Part shown: positions 1 through 7,569 of the stretch, piece by piece
How positions within the stretch are numbered: position 1 is the stretch's first letter
How the letters are laid out: each line of letters opens with the position of its first letter
Assembly: GCA_016185145.1 (NCBI GenBank)
Contig: JACPOB010000045.1
Location: 62,001 to 126,000 of the forward strand
Source of the DNA: Rhodospirillales bacterium
GTDB lineage: Bacteria > Pseudomonadota > Alphaproteobacteria > Reyranellales > Reyranellaceae
Reading direction: 5' to 3'
Length of the DNA stretch: 64,000 nt
Notes under the pieces: generated by a model
Seen by the model: the letters and a program-made list of their open reading frames with translations, nothing else
Database searches by the model: none
Told to the model about the DNA's origin: nothing
Program-made: the position numbers and the translations under genes

Positions 1-1008
1 GTAGACTTCGTAGTACTTGGTCTCGAGCGGCACGCGGCGGGTGCCGAAGCCGTGGTTCTTGGGGATCAGCTTGTCGGCCACCGCCTGGTCTTTTACGCGC
101 TCGCGGATCTTGCGGGCGACGAAGTCGCTCACCAGCGCATTGGCCTCGCGGTCGACGAGAATGTCGCGGAAGTTGCCCTGCCACATGCCGAAGCCGCGGT
201 TGTTGTAAAGCTTCTCCCACAAGGCCTCGCGCTCCTCGGGCGTCACCTCCATGGCCTTGCGCGGATCGGGCGTGTGCAGGAAGCAGGCGAAGGTCTCGCG
301 GCAGCGCTGGAAGATCTCGGGATAGCGCGTGCGGATCTCGGCCATTTCCTCCTTGGAGATCTGCGCGTTGTGCAGCGGCGCGCACCAGTTGGGCGTGCGC
401 TGGAACACGGTGAGATGCCCTGCGGTCTTGGCCACCTCCTGGATGGTCTGCACGCCCGTGGCGCCGGTGCCGATGACGGCCACGCGCTTGCCGACAAAGC
501 TCACCGGCTCATGCGGCCAACGCGCGGTGTGGCAGGACTGGCCCTTGAAGCTGTCGATGCCGTCGATGCGCGGCATGGTCGGCGCCGACAGCGGCCCGAT
601 GGCGGTGATCAGGAAGCGGGAGCTGTGCCGGCTGCCGTCCTCCAGCGTGATCTCCCAGCTGTGCGTCTCTTCTTGCCAGTGCGCCGCCGTGACCCGGCTG
701 CGGAACTGGATGTCGCGGCGAAGGTCGAACTTGTCGGCGACGAAGTTGAGGTATTTCAACGTCTGCGGCTGCGGCGAGAAGTGCTCGGTCCAGTGCCACT
801 CGTCCAGAAGCTCCTGGGAGAAGGAGAAGCCGTAGGAATAGCTCTCCGAATCGAAGCGCGCGCCGGGATAGCGGTTCCAGTACCAGGTGCCGCCCACGCC
901 GGTGCCCGTCTCGAACACGCGAACCTTCATGCCGAGCTTGCGCAGCAGATGGAGCTGGTAGAGGCCGGAGATGCCAGCCCCGATGATGATGGCGTCGTAG
1001 TTCAACAT
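1..1008 (-). CDS. Flavin-dependent monooxygenase, Baeyer-Villiger type (3' end outside window)
   Basis: The minus-strand frame opens with MLNYDAIIIGAGISG, an FAD-binding GxGxxG motif, and stays open to base 1 (336 codons), so the C-terminus lies beyond the window. GGTWYWNRYPGARFD follows at about residues 36-50. The Baeyer-Villiger fingerprint FxGxxxHxxxW is present as FKGQSCHTARW near residue 155, followed by a second, NADPH-type Rossmann motif (VIGTGATG). The family inserts one oxygen atom into ketones or oxidises heteroatoms using NADPH and O2. It lies downstream of the luciferase-like and decarboxylase-like genes on the same strand, separated by a repeat element, so a shared ketone-degrading pathway is plausible. 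An in-frame ATG at 1017 is an alternative start. The substrate is unknown. Confidence 0.9.
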   Translation of the reverse strand, partial: MLNYDAIIIGAGISGLYQLHLLRKLGMKVRVFETGTGVGGTWYWNRYPGARFDSESYSYGFSFSQELLDEWHWTEHFSPQPQTLKYLNFVADKFDLRRDIQFRSRVTAAHWQEETHSWEITLEDGSRHSSRFLITAIGPLSAPTMPRIDGIDSFKGQSCHTARWPHEPVSFVGKRVAVIGTGATGVQTIQEVAKTAGHLTVFQRTPNWCAPLHNAQISKEEMAEIRTRYPEIFQRCRETFACFLHTPDPRKAMEVTPEEREALWEKLYNNRGFGMWQGNFRDILVDREANALVSDFVARKIRERVKDQAVADKLIPKNHGFGTRRVPLETKYYEVY

Positions 1009-1037
1009 AGCTATCATTGCCCCACACTACACCTACT

Positions 1038-1141
1038 TCACCCTGAGGAGCCGTGCGAAGCACGGCGTCTCGAAGGGTGGGCTATAGTATCGTTGTTGCC
1101 CACCCTTCGAGACGCGCCCTGCGGGCGCTCCTCAGGGTGAG
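1038..1141. repeat. Intergenic inverted repeat, family A
   Basis: About 104 bases with imperfect inverted arms carrying TCTCGAAGGGTGGG and its complement plus CCTGAGGAG and CTCCTCAGG. The same element recurs at 35635-35742. It sits between two same-strand genes and could fold in RNA of either strand. Function unknown. Confidence 0.85.
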
Positions 1142-1151
1142 GCAAGTCGTG

Positions 1152-1922
1152 TCACTCATCCGCCCGGGACTCCCTGATCCTCCGTGTCCCCTGGAACACG
1201 GGCTTGAGTGGGTCCATCACGAAGCGGATGCGCGGCAGGTCGGTGTCGACCGTGCAGCACGTGCCGACGATGGGATCGGCCAGCGTGATCGCGCCGGCGT
1301 TCCATGCCGCCGCGTCGAAGGCCGAGACCTGCGGTTTGCCGCGTTCGGCCTTGTAGAAGGTGTACTTGGGATCGACCTGGATCAGCATCGGCTGGGTCTG
1401 GCCGTCGAGCGGCGCGTTCGCCGCCGTCACCCAGTTGATGTACTGCACGTCGGTGCCAGCGACCGGCTGCGGATCGATCAGCGCGCAGTCGAGGATGGTC
1501 CTGCCGCCTTTCTTGACGGTGCCCATGACGCGGTCGTGCCGGCGCAGGAATTTCACCTCGCCCGCCTCGACCGGGAAGCCCCAGCGGCCGCGCAGCTCCT
1601 TGGCCGCTGCCTCGGTGCTGGCGACGGCGCCCAGCAGGAAGCCGCGCGGATGCGCGCCGGCCCGGCTGCCCAGCCGCAGCACCGCGAGATTGAACGGCCC
1701 GACCGGGCTCTCCGAGTACCGCGTGACGGCCAGGATCACGTACGAGGGCAGGGCGGGATGCATCGCCTTGGGCAGCAATCCGTCCGTCGTGCTGCGTGGC
1801 ACCTCGATCAGGAGCTGCAGCATCTCGGCCTTGGGCAAGGTCCAGGCCTCGGTGTCGAGATTGACGAGCGTCGGCAGCGCCTTGGCCTTCTGGGTGATGT
1901 CGAGCGTTCCGTAGAGGGGCAT
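1152..1922 (-). CDS. Acetoacetate decarboxylase-like protein
   Basis: A 256-residue protein starting MPLYGTLDIT, resembling the acetoacetate decarboxylase (ADC) fold: a central WGFP motif (LRGRWGFPVEAGEV, about residues 110-124) and late LPRIRFVMDPLKPVF. In classical ADC the WG(Y/F)P motif is followed directly by the Schiff-base lysine; here the next residues are VEAGE, so the catalytic lysine seems to be missing and decarboxylation of acetoacetate is doubtful. Its start lies three bases after the stop of the luciferase-like gene, so the two are almost certainly co-transcribed. The family assignment is by motif resemblance; the reaction is unknown. Confidence 0.7.
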   Translation of the reverse strand: MPLYGTLDITQKAKALPTLVNLDTEAWTLPKAEMLQLLIEVPRSTTDGLLPKAMHPALPSYVILAVTRYSESPVGPFNLAVLRLGSRAGAHPRGFLLGAVASTEAAAKELRGRWGFPVEAGEVKFLRRHDRVMGTVKKGGRTILDCALIDPQPVAGTDVQYINWVTAANAPLDGQTQPMLIQVDPKYTFYKAERGKPQVSAFDAAAWNAGAITLADPIVGTCCTVDTDLPRIRFVMDPLKPVFQGTRRIRESRADE

Positions 1923-1925
1923 GGC

Positions 1926-3029
1926 TTACTCCGCTGCGACCTTGCTCGCCGATCCCTTGGCGAACACCGGCATCACTTCCTTGGCGAACAGCCGCAGGCT
2001 CGCCATCACCTGGTCCTGTGGCACCACCTCGTTGGCGTTCAGGATGAAGTTGATGCAGTCGACGCCGAGCGATTCCCACTTTTTAACGGCGCGGATGATG
2101 CGCGCGGGATCGCCGTAGGCCATGCCCTCGGTCTGCTGCTCGTTGGCATCCGGTCCGGTGGCGGCGCGGCGCAGCGCCGGCAAGAGGCCGAGCGACTGGT
2201 AGGACGGCGAGGAGAAGACCTCGCGCGTGGAGATCAGCTGTGTGGCGAGATAGTTGAAGGTGTTGCCCAGCCGCTTGCCCATCTCGACGCCGGTCTTCTC
2301 GTCCTCGTGGCAGAACAGGAAGTTGGTGGTCGCGACCTGCTCGTTCACGAAGGCGCCGACCGGCTCGCACGACTTGATGCGCCGGCGGTACTCCTTGATC
2401 TTCTTCTCCTGCTCCTCGAAGCCCGCGAACGACAGGCCGAGGCTGCCCAGTCCACGGTCGGCCGCGTCGATCTCGGTGCCGGGGCTGGTCACCGCCACCC
2501 ACATCGGCGGGTGCGGCTTCTGGTAGGGCTTGGGCAGGATGGTGCGCTCGGGCATCGACCAGAACTCGCCCTGGTAGGAGAAAGTCTCCTGCATCCACAT
2601 CCTGGGCAAGCAGCGCACGAACTCGTCCCAGCTCTTCTTGGTGATGTCGGGATTGGCGCGGAAGCCGCCGAGCTCGGTCCAGGTGGCCGAGCGGCCGGTG
2701 CCGACATGCAGGCGGCCGCCCGACAGGATGTCGAGGGTGGCGGTCTTCTCGGCGATCTTGATGGGATGGTTGAACTCGGGGACGCAGACGACGATGCCGT
2801 GGCCGACCTGGATGTTCTTGGTCACCATGGCGCAGGCGGTCAGGAACAGCTCGGGTGCGGAGCAGTGCGAGTACTCCTCGAGGAAGTGGTGCTCGACGGC
2901 CCATACGTGGTCGAAGCCCAGCTCGTCGGCCAGCTTCACCTGCTCGAGGCAGTTGTTGTAGACGGTCCGCTCTTTCTCCGGCGTCCACGGACGCGGAATG
3001 GAGATTTCGTAGAACAGGCCGAATTTCAT
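1926..3029 (-). CDS. LLM-class (luciferase-like) flavin-dependent oxidoreductase
   Basis: A 367-residue protein, MKFGLFYEISIPRPW at its start, with the bacterial luciferase-like TIM-barrel pattern: GFDHVWAVEHHF near residue 45, KNIQVGHGIVV, and DILSGGRLHVGTGRS, which lines the FMN phosphate site. Such enzymes use reduced FMN to oxygenate ketones, aldehydes or amines. The start chosen here has AGGGAG upstream; a longer open frame continues upstream but only through antisense of the next gene. First gene of an apparent minus-strand operon with the ADC-like gene and probably the Baeyer-Villiger-type monooxygenase, and divergent from an SDR. Confidence 0.88.
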   Translation of the reverse strand: MKFGLFYEISIPRPWTPEKERTVYNNCLEQVKLADELGFDHVWAVEHHFLEEYSHCSAPELFLTACAMVTKNIQVGHGIVVCVPEFNHPIKIAEKTATLDILSGGRLHVGTGRSATWTELGGFRANPDITKKSWDEFVRCLPRMWMQETFSYQGEFWSMPERTILPKPYQKPHPPMWVAVTSPGTEIDAADRGLGSLGLSFAGFEEQEKKIKEYRRRIKSCEPVGAFVNEQVATTNFLFCHEDEKTGVEMGKRLGNTFNYLATQLISTREVFSSPSYQSLGLLPALRRAATGPDANEQQTEGMAYGDPARIIRAVKKWESLGVDCINFILNANEVVPQDQVMASLRLFAKEVMPVFAKGSASKVAAE

Positions 3030-3050
3030 TGACGGCTCCCTTTCCTCAGC

Positions 3051-3140
3051 CGTCATCCCGACCAAGGCCCCGAAGGGGCCGCGCGGAGGGACCTGATCTT
3101 CTGGAAGAAAAGATCCCTCGGCTTCGCTCGGGATGACGGA
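3051..3140. repeat. Intergenic inverted repeat, family B
   Basis: Arms begin CGTCATCCCGA and end TCGGGATGACG, with GGGACC/GATCCCTC inner arms. Related copies lie at 23947-24068 and 60446-60516. It fills the divergent gap between the luciferase-like gene and the SDR gene. Confidence 0.85.
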
Positions 3141-3224
3141 AGGCGTGATACGCCTTCCGTCAAACGCTAGGCTTGCGAGCGGGTCCGCGCAACAGCACCA
3201 TGGGTTCGGAGGGCGAAATCGCAG

Positions 3225-4094
3225 ATGACAAAACTGGCGGGCAAGGTGGCCATCGTCACGGGCGGGGCAAGCGGCATGGGCCGTGCCACGGTCATGCGCT
3301 TCCTGGCCGACGGCGCCAAGGTCGTGGTGGCCGATCTCAACGAGGCCAATGGCGCGGAGACGCTGGCGGTTGCCAAGGCGAACGGCTACGGCAATGACGT
3401 CGCCTTCGTGCGTTGCGACGTCGCGAAGGAATCGGACGTAGCCGCCACGGCCGCCGAGGCAGAGAAACGCTTTGGCCGTCTCGACATCGCCTATCTCAAT
3501 GCCGGCGTCGGCGGCGCCTTCGGGCCGATCGCCGAGACCAGCGTCGAGGACTGGGACTACACCTTCGCGGTGCTGACGCGCTCGGTGTTCCTCGGCATGA
3601 AGCACGCCTCGCTCGCCATGAAGAAACACGGCCATGGCGGCGTGATCCTCGTGACGGCATCGATTGCCGGCATGGTGGGCGGCGGCGGCAGCCACGCGTA
3701 TTCGGCGGCAAAGGCCGCCGTCATCAGCCTGATCGAGAACGTGGCGACGGAGCTCGGCCCCGACCGCATCCGTGTCGTCGGCATCGCGCCCGGCGTGATC
3801 TCCACGCCGTTGGTCCATCGCGGCCGGCCGGAGAAATTCGAGAAGCAGTTCAGCCGCCAGCCGTGGCCCGACCGCGGTGAGCCGGAGGTCATTGCCGACG
3901 TGGCCGCGTTCCTGTGCTCGGACGATGCCCGCTTCATCACCGGCGAGACGGTCAAGGTCGACGGCGGCCTTTTAGCGCAAGGTATTGCGCTCTGGGGCGC
4001 GCGCGAGGACAACATTTTCATGAAAAGCGCGGGCGTGAACCGCGGTACGACCGGCGAGGCCATGGTCGTGCGCAACCTGAAGGACAGACCATGA
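3225..4094 (+). CDS. Short-chain dehydrogenase/reductase (SDR)
   Basis: A 289-residue classical SDR. It has the cofactor motif TGGASGMG (residues 12-19), an aspartate at the end of beta-2 (VVVADLNE) compatible with NAD(H) preference, the NAG motif, catalytic Ser146 (VTASIAG), and the YxxxK pair Tyr159/Lys163 (YSAAK). The C-terminal GETVKVDGG is typical of the family. About 35 residues extend past the usual SDR end. It overlaps the next gene by an ATGA junction, so the two form one operon. The substrate cannot be told from sequence; an alcohol or hydroxy-acid formed by the neighbouring oxygenases is a guess. Confidence 0.92.
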   Translation: MTKLAGKVAIVTGGASGMGRATVMRFLADGAKVVVADLNEANGAETLAVAKANGYGNDVAFVRCDVAKESDVAATAAEAEKRFGRLDIAYLNAGVGGAFGPIAETSVEDWDYTFAVLTRSVFLGMKHASLAMKKHGHGGVILVTASIAGMVGGGGSHAYSAAKAAVISLIENVATELGPDRIRVVGIAPGVISTPLVHRGRPEKFEKQFSRQPWPDRGEPEVIADVAAFLCSDDARFITGETVKVDGGLLAQGIALWGAREDNIFMKSAGVNRGTTGEAMVVRNLKDRP

Positions 4095-5236
4095 GCGAAG
4101 CCGAGAAACTCCACCGCCATCTCATCGGCCAGCAGGGCTCGCGGCGCTCGCTGAACACGCCGGCGCTGGTGCTCGACCTCGAGATGCTCGACCGCAACAT
4201 CGCCGAGATGGCGGCCTTCGCCAAGGCGCACAAGGTGAACCTGCGGCCGCACTCCAAGACCCACAAGTCGGCCGACATCGCGCGCCGCCAGATCGCCGCC
4301 GGGGCGCTCGGCGTGTGCTGCGCCAAGCTGGGCGAGGCCGAGGCGCTGGGCGAGGCCGGCATCGAGAGCCTGCACATCACCTCGCCGGTGGTGACGCCGC
4401 AGGCGATCGACCGCCTGATGTCGCTGAACGCCAAGGTGAAGGACCTGATGGTGGTGGTCGACCATCCCGCCAATGTCGAGGCGCTGGCCGCGGCGGCGAC
4501 GAAGGTTGCCAAGCCGTTGACGGTGATTGTCGACATCGATCCCGGCCTTCATCGCACCGGCGTGGCGACGCCCGACGGCGTCGTCGAGCTGGTGAGGAAG
4601 GTCGTCGGGCTGAAGTCGCTGAAGTACGCCGGCGTGCAGTTCTATTGCGGCCGCCACCAGCACATCGTCGATTTCAAGCAGCGCACGGCCGAGATCGAGG
4701 AGCGCACCGAGTACCTGAAGGTCGCCTTGGCCAAGCTCGAGGCCGCTGGACTGAAGCCCGGCATCATCACCGGCTCAGGCACCGGCACGCATTACATCGA
4801 CGCCAAGCTCGGCGTCTTCACCGAGCTGCAGGTCGGCTCCTACGTCTTCATGGACCACGACTACAACGTCTGCGACCTGCGCGGCCTCGACAAGCCGACT
4901 TTCGAGCAGGCCCTGCAGATCGACGCCCGCGTCGTCAGCGCCAATACGGCCGGCATGGTCACCGTCGACGCCGGGCTGAAGGCGATGGCGACCGAGAAGG
5001 GGTCGCCGATGATCCTGCACGGCGCCGTCGAAGGCTCGACCACGCGCTTCATGGGCGACGAGCACCTCGCGGTGATCGCGCCCGAGGGCAAGGAACCGCC
5101 GGCGCACGGCGAACAGGTGATCCTGACGCCGCCGCACTGCGACCCCACGGTCAATCTCTACGAGAGCTACCACGTGGTGAAGGGCGACACGCTGGTCGAC
5201 ATCTGGCCGGTGACGGCGCGCGGCAGGTCGCGGTAG
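4091..5236 (+). CDS. PLP-dependent D-threonine aldolase / D-serine dehydratase-like (DSD1 family) enzyme
   Basis: A 381-residue fold-type III PLP enzyme. RPHSKTHK (residues 53-60) holds the PLP lysine, Lys56. Later motifs are VDIDPGLHRTG, GSGTGTHYID and the metal-binding PPHCDPTVNLY near the C-terminus, matching the HxC metal site of D-threonine aldolases and D-serine dehydratases. These enzymes cleave D-beta-hydroxy amino acids to glycine plus aldehyde, or deaminate D-serine. The start codon overlaps the SDR stop (ATGA). A stop 11 bases before a family E repeat ends the operon. Whether aldolase or dehydratase is not resolvable here. Confidence 0.85.
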   Translation: MSEAEKLHRHLIGQQGSRRSLNTPALVLDLEMLDRNIAEMAAFAKAHKVNLRPHSKTHKSADIARRQIAAGALGVCCAKLGEAEALGEAGIESLHITSPVVTPQAIDRLMSLNAKVKDLMVVVDHPANVEALAAAATKVAKPLTVIVDIDPGLHRTGVATPDGVVELVRKVVGLKSLKYAGVQFYCGRHQHIVDFKQRTAEIEERTEYLKVALAKLEAAGLKPGIITGSGTGTHYIDAKLGVFTELQVGSYVFMDHDYNVCDLRGLDKPTFEQALQIDARVVSANTAGMVTVDAGLKAMATEKGSPMILHGAVEGSTTRFMGDEHLAVIAPEGKEPPAHGEQVILTPPHCDPTVNLYESYHVVKGDTLVDIWPVTARGRSR

Positions 5237-5246
5237 ACCCTTAGCT

Positions 5247-5286
5247 CTTTCCTCCCCAGCGAAGCTGGGGAAGCACGGGGAGGAAT
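5247..5286. repeat. Intergenic inverted repeat, family E
   Basis: CTTTCCTCCCCAGC pairs with GCTGGGGAAG, followed by GGGGAGGAA. The same TTCCTCCCCA...TGGGGAGGAA design recurs at 10400-10437 and around 52561-52628. It follows the stop of the DSD1-family gene and may help end transcription. Confidence 0.8.
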
Positions 5287-5307
5287 GATTTTCGTTCGCC
5301 CCGACAG

Positions 5308-5338
5308 AAAAAGGGGCCGTTCCGAAGAACGACCCCCT
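5308..5338 (-). terminator. Intrinsic terminator reading leftward
   Basis: Read on the minus strand: GGGG-T-CGTTC, loop TTCG, GAACG-G-CCCC, then TTTTT. This is a stable GC-rich hairpin plus a U-run, i.e. a textbook Rho-independent terminator. No protein gene ends near it on this strand (the LysR gene stops about 460 bases away), so it probably ends the structured RNA described at 5361-5536. Confidence 0.85.
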
Positions 5339-5360
5339 TCCGGACCTGCGCCATCCGAAC

Positions 5361-5536
5361 GACCTCGGAAATCCGCCCGCTGCGTCGCCGCTTCAGGCAA
5401 TCTCCGGGCGGTCACACGAACCGCGCGGCCTACCGACCTCGAAGATCACAGGTGCCGCTTGCGCGTCTCCTCTGATCTCGGTGCAGCGTGCCCTTTCGGG
5501 TCGTCACCGCGCCTCAGCCGGTCGCCGAGTTTGGTC
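5361..5536 (-). ncRNA. Candidate structured small RNA (unassigned family, 6S-like size)
   Basis: Minus strand, about 176 nt before its terminator. The ends can pair with each other: GAC..CTCGG at the 5' end with CCGAGGTC at the 3' end. Inside are three further helices: CGGTG...CACCG capped by CCC-GAAA-GGG, GATCA...TGATC with AGG/CCT inside, and CCGCCCG...CGGGCGG. A promoter-like TTGGTC-N16-TTAAAT lies just upstream (about 5540-5567). No open frame in it looks coding. Size and end-closing helix would fit 6S RNA, but the branched fold is not the classic 6S rod and I see no RNase P, tmRNA or SRP signature. The family is open; the evidence for a transcribed RNA is helix pairing plus promoter plus terminator. 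Confidence 0.55.
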
Positions 5537-5539
5537 TTT

Positions 5540-5567
5540 TATTTAAGAGAGGACCGGGGCTCGACCA
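5540..5567 (-). promoter_or_regulatory. Putative sigma-70 promoter for the 5.4-kb RNA
   Basis: Minus strand TTGGTC, 16-base spacer, TTAAAT (3/6 and 4/6 matches). It is placed about 4-7 bases before the first paired base of the candidate RNA. AT-rich bases here stand out from GC-rich surroundings. Moderate support only. Confidence 0.4.
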
Positions 5568-5800
5568 ACCGCTGCTCTCTGATTGTGAAGGTAACACGAC
5601 TCGCTCGTGCGATCCGGCGGATTCCGCCTTTTGCTGTCGGTGCATAAGGTGGAAAACGAAGATAAGATTCGCGTTGCTCGCATTTGTTGTATGCGTGCCG
5701 ACGCACACCACAACTTCCTGCAACCGAATGCGCACGAACGATTCCGGTCGCACCCGTCCTTCCTCGCCATCTCTGCCAGAGGAACATGAGTGGCGGTGCC
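5568..5800. other. Gene-free stretch upstream of the candidate RNA
   Basis: Noticeably lower GC than the flanking genes. Short open frames exist on both strands but none has a ribosome-binding site or recognisable product. A short plus-strand hairpin with a T-run (GGCGG-ATT-CCGCC-TTTT, about 5616-5632) could be a weak terminator. Nothing else seen. Confidence 0.5.
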
Positions 5801-6721
5801 TCAGCCGTTCGCCAGCCGTGCGCAGATATCGGTGATCAGGCCACGCATCCAGCGCTGGGCCGGCACCGCGTCGTGGCGCAGATGCCAATAGAGCTTCCAG
5901 TCGAAAGTGCCGCCGCCAAGCGGCAGCGTGTGCAGGCGCAGCTGCTTTCGGGTATCGAAGTGCCGCGCGATACGCTCCGAGACCGACAGGGCGAGGCCGC
6001 TGCCCGCCACGACGTGCAGCGCCACCAGCCAGTGCGGGATGGTCGCCACGACGTTACGTTCCAGTTCGCGTGACCGCAGCGCCTCGTCGACGAACCGCAT
6101 GTCCTCCGCATGCTGCGTCACCCGGATATGGCGCAGCTTCAGGAAGCGGTCGAGCGTCAGGGGTTGGCGGGCGGAGGCTCGGGTCCGGCTGGTCGCGCAC
6201 ACCATGCGGTCCTTGAAGAGGTTCGACGATCGTACCGACTTCGAATGCGACAGGAATGCGCTGACGGCGAGATCGACCGAGCCGTCCTCCAGCGCCTTCA
6301 GCGTATCGGCCGCGGAGAGGTGCCGGATGACGACCGAGATTCCCGGCGCTTCCTTGTCGAGCTCGGCCAGGATCGCCGGCAGCAGCAGGAGCTCGTTCGA
6401 ATCGCTGATCCGGATCACGAAGCTGTCCGTCGCCTCGCGCGGCGAGAAATGCGGCTTGCTATGGAACACGCCCTGGACCTGGCGGATGGCATCGCGTGCC
6501 GGACCGATGAGCTCGAGCGCGCGCGAGGTGGGCTCCATGCCGCGCGCCGTCCGGATCAGCAGGGGATCGCCGAAGCGGTGGCGCAGCCGGCCCAGCGCAT
6601 GGCTGACGGCGGACTGGCTCAGCCCCAGCGACTTGGCGGCGTTGGTGACGTGACCCTCGGTCATCAGGGCGTCGAAGACCAGCAGGAGCTGGATGTCCAT
6701 GGCCCTCGGGTTCACGGCCAC
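5801..6721 (-). CDS. LysR-family transcriptional regulator
   Basis: A 306-residue LTTR. The N-terminal helix-turn-helix (about residues 8-67) contains GHVTNAAKSLGLSQSAVSHALGRLR followed by FGDPLLIRTARGMEPT, the family signature. The remaining part is the two-lobed effector-binding domain. The HTH and PTSRA region resembles the NodD/PcpR branch. It is divergently transcribed from the GST-Bug receptor-isomerase-CoA transferase operon, the usual arrangement for an LTTR controlling its neighbour. A TGCATGCA palindrome lies in the gap and may be part of its site. Effector unknown, presumably a substrate of that operon. Confidence 0.93.
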   Translation of the reverse strand: MAVNPRAMDIQLLLVFDALMTEGHVTNAAKSLGLSQSAVSHALGRLRHRFGDPLLIRTARGMEPTSRALELIGPARDAIRQVQGVFHSKPHFSPREATDSFVIRISDSNELLLLPAILAELDKEAPGISVVIRHLSAADTLKALEDGSVDLAVSAFLSHSKSVRSSNLFKDRMVCATSRTRASARQPLTLDRFLKLRHIRVTQHAEDMRFVDEALRSRELERNVVATIPHWLVALHVVAGSGLALSVSERIARHFDTRKQLRLHTLPLGGGTFDWKLYWHLRHDAVPAQRWMRGLITDICARLANG

Positions 6722-6768
6722 CTCGCGATGGGGCGGGCACCACTATGAATCAGCATGATGATCGGATG

Positions 6769-6784
6769 TTTTGCATGCATTGGA
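6769..6784. promoter_or_regulatory. Palindrome in LysR/GST divergent gap
   Basis: TTTTGCATGCATTGG contains the perfect palindrome TGCATGCA, in the only non-coding stretch between the LysR gene and its divergent operon. A LysR T-N11-A site is expected in this gap; which bases are bound is not shown by sequence. Confidence 0.3.
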
Positions 6785-6850
6785 CGACAGATCGTTGCGA
6801 ACCATAGCATCGATCGCGAGGAAGCAAGCCCCGGAAGACGGAACGTCCCT

Positions 6851-7534
6851 TTGATAGACCTCTACTATTGGCCCACGCCGAATGGCTGGAAGGTCACGAT
6901 CATGCTGATGGAGAGCGGCCTGCCGCATCGCGTCGTGCCCGTGAACATCCGCCAGGGCGACCAGTTCGCGGCCGGGTTCACGCGCTGGAGTCCGAACAAC
7001 CGGATTCCGGCGATCGTCGATCACGATGCCGGTGAGGAGGGCGAACCGCTCTCGGTCTTCGAGAGCGGCGCCATCCTGATCTATCTCGCGGAGAAGACCG
7101 GCCGGTTCCTGCCGACCGATCCGCGGGCGCGCAAGACCGCGCTCGAGTGGCTGTTCTGGCAGGTCGGCGGGCTGGGGCCGATGGCCGGGCAGAACGGGCA
7201 CTTCCTGCTGTATGCGCCGGAGAAGATTCCCTACGCCATCCGGCGCTACGGCGACGAGGTGCGGCGCCTCTACAACGTGCTGGACGGACAGCTCGCGCGT
7301 ACGGGCGCATTCGTGGCCGGCGACTATTCGATCGCCGACATGGCCATCTTTCCCTGGATCGTCACGCACAAGGCGCAAGGCCTCAGCCTGGCCGATTATC
7401 CTCATGTCCAGCGCTGGTTCGGCACAATGCGGGCACGTCCGGCCGTCACGGCGGGCATGGAAGTGCTTCGCGAGTCGAGGACGCTGACGGCGAAGAAGGA
7501 TGAACCGCGTTCGGCGGCCGGCTCCGCCGCCTGA
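6851..7534 (+). CDS. Glutathione S-transferase (YfcG/YghU-like)
   Basis: About 227 residues if the TTG at 6851 is the start (MIDLYYWPTPNGWK). An in-frame ATG at 6755 would add 32 residues that look like promoter DNA, so I prefer the TTG. It has the thioredoxin-like N-domain with TPNGWKVTIMLMES, the cis-Pro turn NNRIPAIVD and the glutathione-binding FESGAILIYLAEKTG, then the all-helical C-domain (PMAGQNGHFLLYAPE, GDYSIADMAIFPW). This pattern matches the Nu-class YfcG/YghU group. Together with the isomerase and CoA transferase downstream it suggests glutathione-assisted ring or dehalogenation chemistry, but the substrate is unknown. Confidence 0.9.
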   Translation: MIDLYYWPTPNGWKVTIMLMESGLPHRVVPVNIRQGDQFAAGFTRWSPNNRIPAIVDHDAGEEGEPLSVFESGAILIYLAEKTGRFLPTDPRARKTALEWLFWQVGGLGPMAGQNGHFLLYAPEKIPYAIRRYGDEVRRLYNVLDGQLARTGAFVAGDYSIADMAIFPWIVTHKAQGLSLADYPHVQRWFGTMRARPAVTAGMEVLRESRTLTAKKDEPRSAAGSAA

Positions 7535-7569
7535 CACGCCCGGAAAAGAGGCAGGAGGAGAAGCAAGAC

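Noticed and set aside
52..1140. 362-codon plus-strand open frame over the Baeyer-Villiger-type monooxygenase
   Set aside because: Antisense to a clearly recognisable flavoprotein; its translation is low-complexity and lacks any motif, as expected for GC-rich shadow frames.
1053..3032. 659-codon plus-strand open frame
   Set aside because: Runs antisense across the ADC-like and luciferase-like genes and through a repeat; no motifs, codon pattern is that of the complement.
5401..5580. RNase P RNA, tmRNA or tRNA in the 5.4-kb gap
   Set aside because: No RNase P core, no tmRNA tag sequence, and no tRNA cloverleaf; only a GAGGACCGGGGCTC stretch faintly recalls RNase P.
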